Origin: CAZMCT01 sp964564785
GTDB taxonomy: Bacteria > Planctomycetota > Phycisphaerae > UBA1845 > Fen-1342
Assembly (NCBI GenBank): GCA_964564785.1
Contig: CAZMCT010000021.1
Coordinates: 1-38,210 of the forward strand
Length of the DNA stretch: 38,210 bases
Direction: 5' to 3'
Shown: positions 17,469 to 26,400 of the stretch, in pieces
Numbering within the stretch: position 1 is the first letter of the stretch
Layout: every line of letters begins with the position of its first letter
The notes under the pieces: model-generated
Seen by the model: only the letters and a program-made list of their open reading frames with translations
What the model was told of the DNA's origin: nothing
Database searches by the model: none
Program-made: the position numbers and the translations under genes

Positions 17469-20400
17469 TCACGGGCCGCTGAAGAGCCGCTGAAAAGCCG
17501 ATACATCCCCCAGGTCGACGTCGCCGTCCGACGGCGCCAGGTCGCTGCGCGCGAACCACTCGGACGGCACGCCCGGCGGCGGCGCCAGGACGCCGGGACC
17601 GCTGAGGCACTGCGCGAAGCGGGCCGAGTCGAGCGTGTCAACGTCCCCGTCCTGATCGAGATCGCCCGGCCGATCGGCGAGGCCGAACTGGACCGCGACA
17701 TCCGTCGTGAGGTTGCTGACACCGAGCAAGAGGCGGCCGTCGCCGGTCGTCACGGCCGTTCCCTCCGTCGAGAACGTGCCGGCATAGGTGTCGAACCACC
17801 GCACACGGAACGTCGTGCCCGGCGGCAGGCCGAGAACCGTCACCGTCGCTGAGACCGGAACGATGACGACGCCGTCGACCACGTTCCGCCAAGTGTGGTC
17901 GCGGTGCTGGATCCACAGATGCCCGCGGCGGCTGCCGGTGCTCACCTGTCCGACGACGCGCAGCCGGGAATCGCTGGCCGTGGCACCCGCGTCGACGAAC
18001 GGCCCGCTGCCGGGGTCGGCCTGCTCGAAGAAGATGCGGAAGCGGCGGTAGACGTCGTACAACGGGCCGTGCGCTCCGTTGCTGCCGGTAATGTTGCCCG
18101 TGTGCCAGTAGAGCTCATACAGGACCGCGCTGTCCAGTTGGGCCCACGTGAAGTTGTGCAGCCATACACCGGCCGCATCGAGCACCAGATCGGGATTGTC
18201 CTGATCGGTGCCCTCCGGACCGGAGAGCGCAGTCTCGCCGCGGACGATGGGCTTGCCGACGTTGTGGGCGGCCAGCTCGCGCGCCAGCGTCCAGTGCGCC
18301 GCCGCAGCGTCGATGTTCTCGGGGCTGCCGTACGGAACGTAGGCGTGCACATCGGCCGGAGAAACGTGGGGGTAAGCCGGGTTGCGCCAGCATTCGAGCG
18401 GGAAGGTGGCCCAGAAAGACGTCGAGGCGGCGTGCCGATGAGGATCGTGCGTCAACATCCAGCTCGCCAAGTCATCGGCGTGCGCGTATGCCAGCGTGCT
18501 GAACGGATTCTGCTCGTTCGCCACCTCCCACGACTGCACGCTGCGCTCCGCTCCCCAGCGGGCGGTCAGATACCGCCAGTAGTACTCTTGATAGCGACGC
18601 GCGGGGTGTCCGCCGGGGGCATCGAAGTTCGCATCGTCCGGGTTGCGTTCCACGAAACCGGCCGAGCCGAGTCGGGTCAGAATGTGGTCCTGCTTCTCCG
18701 TAATGACCAGGCGGTGATAGTGGCCGACCCGACTGGCCTCCCGCAGGACGTGGTCGTACTGGAACGACGCCACCGGGTCAAAGTATGTGTGATAGTTGGC
18801 CCGTCCGCGCCGCAAAAGCTCCGGCCCGAGTGTTGGGCCCACTCGCACCTCGCGCAGCGAGATTTCGTCCACGAACGCGACCCCGCTACTGGTGTTCTCC
18901 AACAGCAGGCACAAATACCCGAGAAAATCCTCGGTGGCGACGAAATCGCCCGCATACACCGCCCAGCCGCGCGAGCCGACCTGGTGCGCGACGATAGGCG
19001 GGTAATCCGGCTGGAAGTCCGGCGGGTCGGGCCAGCCGGTGCGCTTGACCGTCAGGCCGAAGGGGTAGCCCGGGCGCACCGGGCCCACCACCTCGACGAG
19101 CTTGGCCCGCACGCGCACGCGATAGGTGCGGCCCGGTATCAAGCCCCGGTCGCCACCCTGAAAACCCGTGAACATCACCGGGTTCCCCGCGTCCAAGCGT
19201 GTGCTGAACAGCCCGTCACCATAGGCCTGCTCCGCGGACAACCCCGTCGCGGGGACGGTGCCTTCATACGGGAGCGTGCGCGACGTCCAGGGAATCCACG
19301 CTGCCCCGAAGACGTTCGCGCCGCTCAGCCACGTGCGGAAGAAGTTCGCCGTGTCCGAGCCCACGAGCGAGACGAACGCGTCGGCATCATACGTCACGTC
19401 GTCGCCGAACCCCGCGCCGTGCCCCACACCGGCGAACGGCGTCCCGTCCTCGAAACGCAGGTAGCGCGGATCCAGCGGCGCCGTGCGCACAAAACCGTGA
19501 TTCTGTGGCGACGTCGCGGCCGTGACGCCGAACGTCGTCGGCGCCGTCAAGACGCTGCCGCCCGCATCCGTGGCGCGCAGCCGCACCTGCCAGGTTCCAA
19601 CCGTCGGCGGCGCGAAACGGACCATCCACGTGTCGCCGCCCGTCGGGTACAGCCACTCGCGACCCGCGCGCTGCTCGCGCTGGCAGCCACGATAGTAGAA
19701 GGCCGGCTGTACCAGCGTGCCGACGAAGCCATCGTTGCTGAACTCCGCGTCCACCGAGATTCCGAGCTCCGCCGGAATGCCCGCTGGCGGCGCCGGGTCA
19801 TACGGCCAGTCGTAGTTCGTCGCCCGCGTGTTCAGCACGTCGAACGTCACGACCAACGGCTCCCACCTCTCAACGCTCGATGGGTGCTGAACGTTCGCTA
19901 CCGCCAACCCTCCCGGCGGAACGTAGGACACCACGCGCTCGGCCGGGGTCAGGGCGCCGCTGACCGACCACGCTCCCACGAGGATGCGGTTCTGGCCGGG
20001 TTCCAGGGGCACCAGCGCCGTGAATGGGTCGGTGCCGACAGCCGTGCCGGCGGCGCCGCGGTCGGTCGACCATTGAACATACGCCGCACCGGACGCATGG
20101 CCCGCCAGCGCCACGGACGACGTCGCAACGGATTCTCCTTCCGCGGGTGCTGTGATGGTCAACTGCGGGTACGCCGGATCCGCGACCGTTACACTCGCCG
20201 TCGCCTGCGCGACCGCCTCGAGATTGTCCTGCGCATATGCCCGGACGGTGTACTGACCGGGCGCGACATAGGTGTACGTGCCGCTCGGCTCCAGCGCATG
20301 GCCGCCGTCACCGAAATCCCAGTAAACGTGCTCGATCGCACCGTCCGGATCGTCCCCGGTCAGGGCGTAGGCAACCACAGCCGGAAGCGGGCCCGCGACG

Positions 20401-20972
20401 TTCGGCGTCACCGTGATGGAGATTTGCGGCGGCACATTCACGCCGTCGTCGACTGCGACGTACGCGTCGTCGACGTAGAACTCGATGTCGGACGCCGGGT
20501 GGGCGAATTTCCCGAATTCCAGCCGGACCAAGTCGTCCGTCGCGGTGAAGTGGAGTGCAATCTTCACCCACTGCCCGCTGCCGTGCGTGTTCGCGTTCAA
20601 CTCCTCGCTGTCGAGCAACGACCAGTCCCCGGCCGTGGCGGAGATGCTGATGTAACCCCAATCGACGATCTCCGTCCGGACGATATTCACCCACACGGAC
20701 GCCCAGTATGCCCGGCCCGGCTCCACCGCCACCGCCTGTCGGATCCGGGCTTCCTGTCCGGGCGGACCGAACAGACGGCATGCCGCGGCACCGGAATGGA
20801 CCGGCTGCGCGACGACGCTCGCGCCAACCGCATCCGACCAGCCGGCGAGCGTACCCGTCTCGAATCCCCCATTGACCAGCAGATTCTGTCCGTACGCGAT
20901 GCACGTCGTGGCCAGCCACAACAGCAGGCCGCTCCCGCGCACCACGGGAAACCCCACTCGTCTTGCGCACAC
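17469..20972 (-). CDS. Large secreted glycosidase-like protein with CBM, PKD, DUF5060-like and dockerin-like domains
   Basis: A 1167-residue secreted protein. GTG at 20970-20972 is preferred: AGGAG lies seven bases upstream and it gives a signal peptide ending CIAYGQ. Order: CBM-like jelly roll (NLLVNGGFETGTLAGW, about 30-175), PKD (YWDFGDGG ... GTYTYVAPGQYTVRAYAQD, about 184-260), a bacterial Ig-like stretch, a DUF5060-like domain (about 357-490), a TIM-barrel region with candidate acid/base Glu in EVANEQNPF (about 815) and nucleophile Glu in VRGETALSG (about 912), and two dockerin-like calcium loops at the end (DLDQDGDVDTLDSARF and PSDGDVDLGDVSAF). This suggests polysaccharide breakdown outside the cell. 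No cohesin is visible. It lies 44 bases after the propeller gene and is likely in one operon with it. Confidence 0.88.
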   Translation of the reverse strand: MCARRVGFPVVRGSGLLLWLATTCIAYGQNLLVNGGFETGTLAGWSDAVGASVVAQPVHSGAAACRLFGPPGQEARIRQAVAVEPGRAYWASVWVNIVRTEIVDWGYISISATAGDWSLLDSEELNANTHGSGQWVKIALHFTATDDLVRLEFGKFAHPASDIEFYVDDAYVAVDDGVNVPPQISITVTPNVAGPLPAVVAYALTGDDPDGAIEHVYWDFGDGGHALEPSGTYTYVAPGQYTVRAYAQDNLEAVAQATASVTVADPAYPQLTITAPAEGESVATSSVALAGHASGAAYVQWSTDRGAAGTAVGTDPFTALVPLEPGQNRILVGAWSVSGALTPAERVVSYVPPGGLAVANVQHPSSVERWEPLVVTFDVLNTRATNYDWPYDPAPPAGIPAELGISVDAEFSNDGFVGTLVQPAFYYRGCQREQRAGREWLYPTGGDTWMVRFAPPTVGTWQVRLRATDAGGSVLTAPTTFGVTAATSPQNHGFVRTAPLDPRYLRFEDGTPFAGVGHGAGFGDDVTYDADAFVSLVGSDTANFFRTWLSGANVFGAAWIPWTSRTLPYEGTVPATGLSAEQAYGDGLFSTRLDAGNPVMFTGFQGGDRGLIPGRTYRVRVRAKLVEVVGPVRPGYPFGLTVKRTGWPDPPDFQPDYPPIVAHQVGSRGWAVYAGDFVATEDFLGYLCLLLENTSSGVAFVDEISLREVRVGPTLGPELLRRGRANYHTYFDPVASFQYDHVLREASRVGHYHRLVITEKQDHILTRLGSAGFVERNPDDANFDAPGGHPARRYQEYYWRYLTARWGAERSVQSWEVANEQNPFSTLAYAHADDLASWMLTHDPHRHAASTSFWATFPLECWRNPAYPHVSPADVHAYVPYGSPENIDAAAAHWTLARELAAHNVGKPIVRGETALSGPEGTDQDNPDLVLDAAGVWLHNFTWAQLDSAVLYELYWHTGNITGSNGAHGPLYDVYRRFRIFFEQADPGSGPFVDAGATASDSRLRVVGQVSTGSRRGHLWIQHRDHTWRNVVDGVVIVPVSATVTVLGLPPGTTFRVRWFDTYAGTFSTEGTAVTTGDGRLLLGVSNLTTDVAVQFGLADRPGDLDQDGDVDTLDSARFAQCLSGPGVLAPPPGVPSEWFARSDLAPSDGDVDLGDVSAFQRLFSGP

Positions 20973-21016
20973 GACCACTCTCCTGACTGTCGCGCAGCCG
21001 CGATCGCGTGGCCGGA

Positions 21017-23092
21017 TTACAGCGGGCCCGTGACGCTGGTAACCCAGACGGCCCAATCTGCCAGGTCAATCGCGCCGTCGAGCGTCCAGTCGCACACGGC
21101 GCACGCACCGGTCGGTGACAGTGCGTAGCACCCCTGGAAACGCGCGAAATCCCGCAGGTCCACATCGCCGTCCAGATCGGTGTCCCCCGATAAGCTCCCC
21201 GTCACCAGCAGCACCGCCGGCGGACTGGTCACCGTCCCGCACGCATTGCTCACCGAGACGGCGTAGTTCCCGGCGTCCGACGGCAGCACGCCGGTGATCG
21301 TGAGGACCGCGGCGTTCGAACCGCTGAGGCGGGGCGTATCGACCAGCGGATCGCCGTTGTGGTACCACTGATACGACCGGCCGGGGCCGGAGGCGGCGAC
21401 GGATAGGCTCGCGCTGCCGCCGACGGGCGCGGTCGTATCGCTGGGGGGAACGAGAATCGTCGGTGTGGCGCCGCCGCCGCTATGCGCGAAGACGAACAGG
21501 TCACCCCCGCCGCCCGCGAAGATTACAAGCCCGTCGGAGACGACCGTGTAGCGGTTCGCGTAGCCGGAGTCCGGGCCCCACACGTTCCAATAACCCCACC
21601 AGCCGGGGCCCGGCTGATGCCGGCCGTCGCCGAACAGATACAGATCGTTGCCGTCGTACCAGTGCGTCTGGACGTTCGGCGTGCCGCTTGCCGCGATCCA
21701 CCGGCAGAGCGACGGCCGCAGCGTAATCTGGATCGGATTGTTCCAGTCCGAGTCCAGGCCGCGCGACGGCCCGCGGTCACTGATGCGCCCCTGTTCCGCG
21801 AAGGCCCAGTGGGCATAGAACAGGGTGTCGGCGGCCATCGTCAGCGGTCCCTGTTCGTCGGTGATGACGAAATCGTCAATCCACTGCACGCGCCGCAGAT
21901 CGCCCGCGGCCAAGCCCGGGATGGTTTGATCGTCGAGCACCATCTCGCCGACCTGTGAATCCCACCGGCCGTCGACCTCATTCCCGTTACTGCTCGTTTG
22001 ACCGCACCGCCACAGTTGATACGCTACCTCGGTGCCATCCGCGTACCGCCGGACAACCGGCTGACAGCCGGCGATCCCGCCGACCACGCCTCCCTGAGAG
22101 AAGATCTCGAGATATCCCGGACCGACCGCCGGCAAGAATCGCACGCTCCCGTCTGCCAAGTCCAAGGCGAAGAGGTTCTGTTTCGACGGCGTGCTCGCCA
22201 GGTAGGCTCGGATCTCCGCGTTCGTGTTCGGGTAGCGCCCCATCGGCCCGGGGCCCCACAGGTCGTCGTAGTTCCTCGTCGTCTGATGCACCAACACCAA
22301 ACCGTGACCGCTGGCCATCACCGGCCAACTGAACTCGAACGTGTTGAAGTATTCCGGCGGCCCGCCCGGCGTGTTCGGGCTGGGCTTCACCCGCCACCTC
22401 TGCGTCCCGTTGTTTCCGTTGACCGCATGCACGTACAGGTCTGTGGTGCAGAACACGAGGACATTCTGAGCGGCGTCATACGCCGGCGGCGTCGCCGCCG
22501 GGCTGCCCGCCGTGTACACCCACCGCGGCGCGAGCGTCGCGATATCCACGGAGTGCAACACGCCGGCTTCCGTCACCACATATGCCACATCGCCCGCAAT
22601 CAACACCGACTTGTTTATCGGACCGCCTGCGTCATACGTACCGAGCACCTGCCCGGTCGCTCCTGCGAACTGATAGAGCACACCGTCCCGCCCGCCGGCC
22701 AAGAGCGTGCCGCTGGGCACGTGATACGCTGGTGTTGCGTCGAACGCGGGGTTCGTCCGCTGCCAGGCGACGACTCCGTCACACTTGCGCAACGCGTACA
22801 GCCCGCCGTCGCCCTCCCCGTCGAGGGCGCCGGCTGCCACATAGATATGCGCGCCGCCCGTGATCGGCCGCGATTCGTGCGGCCCCTGGTAACGACGGCC
22901 ACCCAGCCCACCTTGTGCATCACACGCGTTCCAGGCCCACAGAAAGCTCCAAGGCAGGTCGGCTGATTCCGGGGTCGCCCCCGTCCTCTGCGCGTCGTGG
23001 GCGTCCTGGACCCACTCGGACCGCGCTATGGGCGCCAGCATCGTGCCACAGACCCACACAATCCCTACCTTCAGTCGAAAACGCGCAGGCAT
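21017..23092 (-). CDS. Secreted PQQ-type beta-propeller protein with Ig-like and dockerin-like domains
   Basis: A 691-residue secreted protein from ATG 23090-23092 with GGAGG upstream and a signal peptide (RLKVGIVWVCGTMLAPIARS). Residues about 60-530 form a beta-propeller of PQQ-like blades: ALRKCDGVVAWQ, GGRDGVLYQFAGATGQVLG, VLHSVDIATLAPRWVY and VHAVNGNNGTQRWRV. An Ig-like domain (about 545-625, with SLSVAASGPGRSYQWYHNGD and DAGNYAVSVSNACG) follows, then a dockerin-like pair (DTDLDGDVDLRDFARF and DWTLDGAIDLADWAVW). Planctomycete secreted proteins often use this dockerin layout. The substrate is not known. It has its own promoter with a palindromic spacer and is followed by the glycosidase gene. 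Confidence 0.88.
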   Translation of the reverse strand: MPARFRLKVGIVWVCGTMLAPIARSEWVQDAHDAQRTGATPESADLPWSFLWAWNACDAQGGLGGRRYQGPHESRPITGGAHIYVAAGALDGEGDGGLYALRKCDGVVAWQRTNPAFDATPAYHVPSGTLLAGGRDGVLYQFAGATGQVLGTYDAGGPINKSVLIAGDVAYVVTEAGVLHSVDIATLAPRWVYTAGSPAATPPAYDAAQNVLVFCTTDLYVHAVNGNNGTQRWRVKPSPNTPGGPPEYFNTFEFSWPVMASGHGLVLVHQTTRNYDDLWGPGPMGRYPNTNAEIRAYLASTPSKQNLFALDLADGSVRFLPAVGPGYLEIFSQGGVVGGIAGCQPVVRRYADGTEVAYQLWRCGQTSSNGNEVDGRWDSQVGEMVLDDQTIPGLAAGDLRRVQWIDDFVITDEQGPLTMAADTLFYAHWAFAEQGRISDRGPSRGLDSDWNNPIQITLRPSLCRWIAASGTPNVQTHWYDGNDLYLFGDGRHQPGPGWWGYWNVWGPDSGYANRYTVVSDGLVIFAGGGGDLFVFAHSGGGATPTILVPPSDTTAPVGGSASLSVAASGPGRSYQWYHNGDPLVDTPRLSGSNAAVLTITGVLPSDAGNYAVSVSNACGTVTSPPAVLLVTGSLSGDTDLDGDVDLRDFARFQGCYALSPTGACAVCDWTLDGAIDLADWAVWVTSVTGPL

Positions 23093-23209
23093 TACCCCCG
23101 TCCTCCTTCCCGCCCAGACTCACACTTCATGGATAAACGGCCACGGGCAATACACGCTGTTGCGCGGCACCCAATGGGGCTCAGATTGCTTGCCACATCG
23201 AACGCAACG

Positions 23210-23238
23210 ATCATAACGCGCCGCAGCGGCGTGTGCAA
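23210..23238 (-). promoter_or_regulatory. Sigma-70-type promoter of the propeller-glycosidase operon, with palindromic spacer
   Basis: On the minus strand: TTGCAC (23233-23238), 17 bases, TATGAT (23210-23215). The spacer contains CGCCGC-T-GCGGCG, a perfect inverted repeat with a one-base centre. It predicts about 110 bases of leader before the propeller ATG. Confidence 0.65.
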
Positions 23239-23329
23239 CGATAAGTGACGACGACGCGGCCACCTGCGGCGACCTGGCTCGGAATGAGAGGGCGGGCCTC
23301 CGACGTGCTTGCTCAAAACCGCAGCGATC

Positions 23330-23372
23330 AAAAAAAGACTCCCGGCCGCGGGCCGAAACCCACGGCCGGGAG
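23330..23372 (-). terminator. Rho-independent terminator after the DUF11 protein gene
   Basis: On the minus strand a 10-bp perfect stem CTCCCGGCCG/CGGCCGGGAG (23363-23372 and 23339-23348) with a 14-base loop is followed by TCTTTTTTT. It begins 36 bases downstream of the stop codon. Confidence 0.9.
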
Positions 23373-23408
23373 CACCACGTTCCCCTCGCTCGATCCCCAA
23401 AAAGCCGC

Positions 23409-26400
23409 TTACGGCACGATCAGGTTGTTGATGCCGAACCACAGCACCAGATCACCGTTGAGGATCTCGATCCAGAGCTGATCGCTGGTGGGCACCTCGG
23501 CGCCGGGGGCGAAGAACTCGAGCAAGAGGATCGCCGGCAGTTTCTGATACTCCTGCCCGTCCAGATCAAGCCGGCCGTACGGCTCGGCCAGCAGTCCGCC
23601 GACCGCCTGCTGATCGACGGTCTGGAACGCCCAGGCGTTGTACTCCCAGGCCTCACCATCGCGGTAGTTGACCACGGTGGCGGTGCCGTGGAGGTGGTTG
23701 TGCGAGACCTCGCGGAAGTCGCCGTCGACGGCCCAGATCGCGAGCCAGCCGTGCAGGTGCGTGCCGCCCGGGTTGAGGTCGCTGTCCGGGTCGGGGATCG
23801 GCGGGTTGCCGATGGCCGTGAGCGGCGAAACGCCTTTGGGCGACCCGGTGGCCACGGACCAGTAGCACGGCTCGTTCTCGGTCAGGTCGAACTCGTTGTT
23901 GATCATCATCTGGCAGATGTCCGGGTAGCCCGGCGGCTCGCCGTCCACGATGAACGCCATGACGGAGACGGGGCTGCCCCAATCGTTCGTCAGCGTGATG
24001 ATCGTATCCTGGATCAGATTACCGGCCGCGTCCCACTTCAGTTCGATGAGCGGGTAGACCAGCAGCGAGCCTTTCTGCGTGAAATTGACGGGCACATTGC
24101 TCAGCAGCGGCAGAGGCGGCGGATCCTCCGTCGCGACGTCGATGCTCTCGTCGAGGATCTGCGGATCGGTTCCCATTTCGTGTGGTTGCTCGACCAGGAT
24201 GCTCGGCACCGGATCGTCGTAGCCGTAGAGCGGCGGCGTCGTCAGGTCGAGCATGTTGAGCTGGCCGACGGCCGAGCCGCGGCTGGCGAGCGGGATGCCG
24301 ATGGTCGCGGTCTGGCCGCCCATGCGGATGGCCTGCATGAAGACGCCCAGCAGCGGGACGTTGATGCTGTTGGGGCAGACCGTGGACTGCATGCCGCGGA
24401 TCCACGCCCGGCCGCGGTTGGTGCCGAGCACCTCGACCGGGAAGTTGTTGGGGGTCATCGGCATGCCTTCGGTCATCAGCGTGAGCAGGCGGTGCATCCA
24501 GGCGGTGACGCAGCGCTCGGTGGAGGAGATGCCGACTTCGTTCTCGTTCCAGAGATCGAAGCGGACCTTGGTTTCGGGGCAGGTCGCACAGGTGTAGCGC
24601 AGCGTGGCGCTGCACTCGGTCGGCGGCAGCGTCGGCGGCGTACCCGGCGGGCAAATGTCGGTGCCGTACTGGGCGTCGGCCGTCACCGTGACGGTGTTGA
24701 CGTACTGGCTGTCGTCCGGCGGGTTATCCTGGTCCAGGAAGTACTCCAGGATCGGGTTGTCGGTGTCGGGATCATTGGGGATCACGAACTCGCACGTGGC
24801 GCTTTGTGAGCCGCCGACCGGGATGTCGGGCAGCGATTCACACGGATCCAGACCACAGGTCACGGTGACCGCAGGGTACTGCGCGACCAGAGCCTGGAGC
24901 GCGGCCCACAGGTCGGGGTCACAGGCCACAACGTTCGTCAGCGGCACCTCGCCGTCGTTGTGCACGATGACGGTCCACTTCACGCGGACCGGATAGACGA
25001 GGTCTTCGCAGTCGATCGTCACGCTCGGCAACGGCCCCAGGTCGATGATCCCATCGTCGCCGTAATCGACCGAGACGAGCTTCTCGCAGCGCATGTCGGG
25101 CGTCTTGACGTCGACCGACGCGGTGTCGGTGTCCTCGTCGCACCAGTCATCGCTGCCGCACTCGGTGCGGTTGCAGGCTTCGTGGAACGCCCGCACGCGC
25201 ACACTGTTGGCCGTATCCGCGTTGACAACGCTCCGGAACTCGACGACCAGGCACTCGCCCGGGTTGAGCCACGGCTCGCCCGGCCGGCAGGCGGCGAACG
25301 TCACCTGTTTTTCTACGCCATCGCTGAGCGGGCAGACGCAGCTCGTCACGTTCGTCCCGTTCAACGTCGCGGCACAGTGGGTAAACGACGCGTTCGGCGT
25401 GATGTCGTCCAAGATCTTGATCCGCGGAATGCGGCTCTGGCCAGTGTTGCAGATGTTGACGATCCACTTCACGCACGCACCCGGGCCGGCCTCGATCGAG
25501 TCAGCCGGTGTGCCGATCGGGTTGCCGGTCGCGCAGTCCACGCACACGACGTCCTTGGTCACCTCGATTTGGCAGTCCGGCGTCGGCCGCACCTGCGCCG
25601 AGCATTCCGAGGTCACCGACGCGCCGGGGCAGACGCCCGTCGGCACGCCGGTGGCGGTGGCCGTGTTCTCGAGACGCTCGGCGTTCGTGCCGCCGTCATT
25701 GCCGGCCAGCTCGAGGAACTTCTCGCGGCACGGAATGCGGATGCAGCACGTCCACGTGGCACTGCCGCCGATCGGGATCGGCTTCGTCTGGCCGAACTCG
25801 CACGTGCCCTCGAACGTGACTCCGGACGTCGCCGCCACGGCGTCGAGGAAATCCTGATCCGTCACGGTCACGTTGAGCGCCGTCTGGCCCGTGTTCTGCA
25901 CCGTCACGCGGCCGCACAGGATGGCCGGGAAGATGATCGGCAGGCCGCCGTCGAGCGTGGCCAGGTTGAGATCGTTGACGTACGTCAGCGCGTTCGGGTT
26001 GCAGGGCGTGTTGTACTGGCAGTCCGCGTTCTCGTCCCACGTGCAGACCGCCCAGCCCTTGGTGCAGGTGAGGTTCGGCCGCAAAATGTCGACGGTCGCG
26101 TCCGCCTCGGTGCAGAAGCAGTACAGCGGCGTCGCCGGGCACTGCCCGTTCTCGTCGGCCGGAGCGCACCAGACTGCGACCTTGTTGGTCAGGTCGCAGG
26201 CCGTGGGGTCGGCGTCGTTGGCGATCTGCACTTCGAACTCGATCCGCAGCTTCTCGCCCGGCTGCAGCGGCTGGCCGCCCAGGCAGGCGGTCGGGTCGAA
26301 GACGAACGCGTTCGGATCGTTCGGGTCGTTGCACGTCCCCGTGCCCGTGATCTTGAAGCCGGCCGGCACGGTGCAGTTCTGCCAGGTGCCGTTGAGCTCG

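Noticed and set aside
17895..21128. 1077-codon open frame on the plus strand
   Set aside because: Antisense of the dockerin glycosidase gene; Arg-rich and without motifs, while the minus strand carries clear domains.
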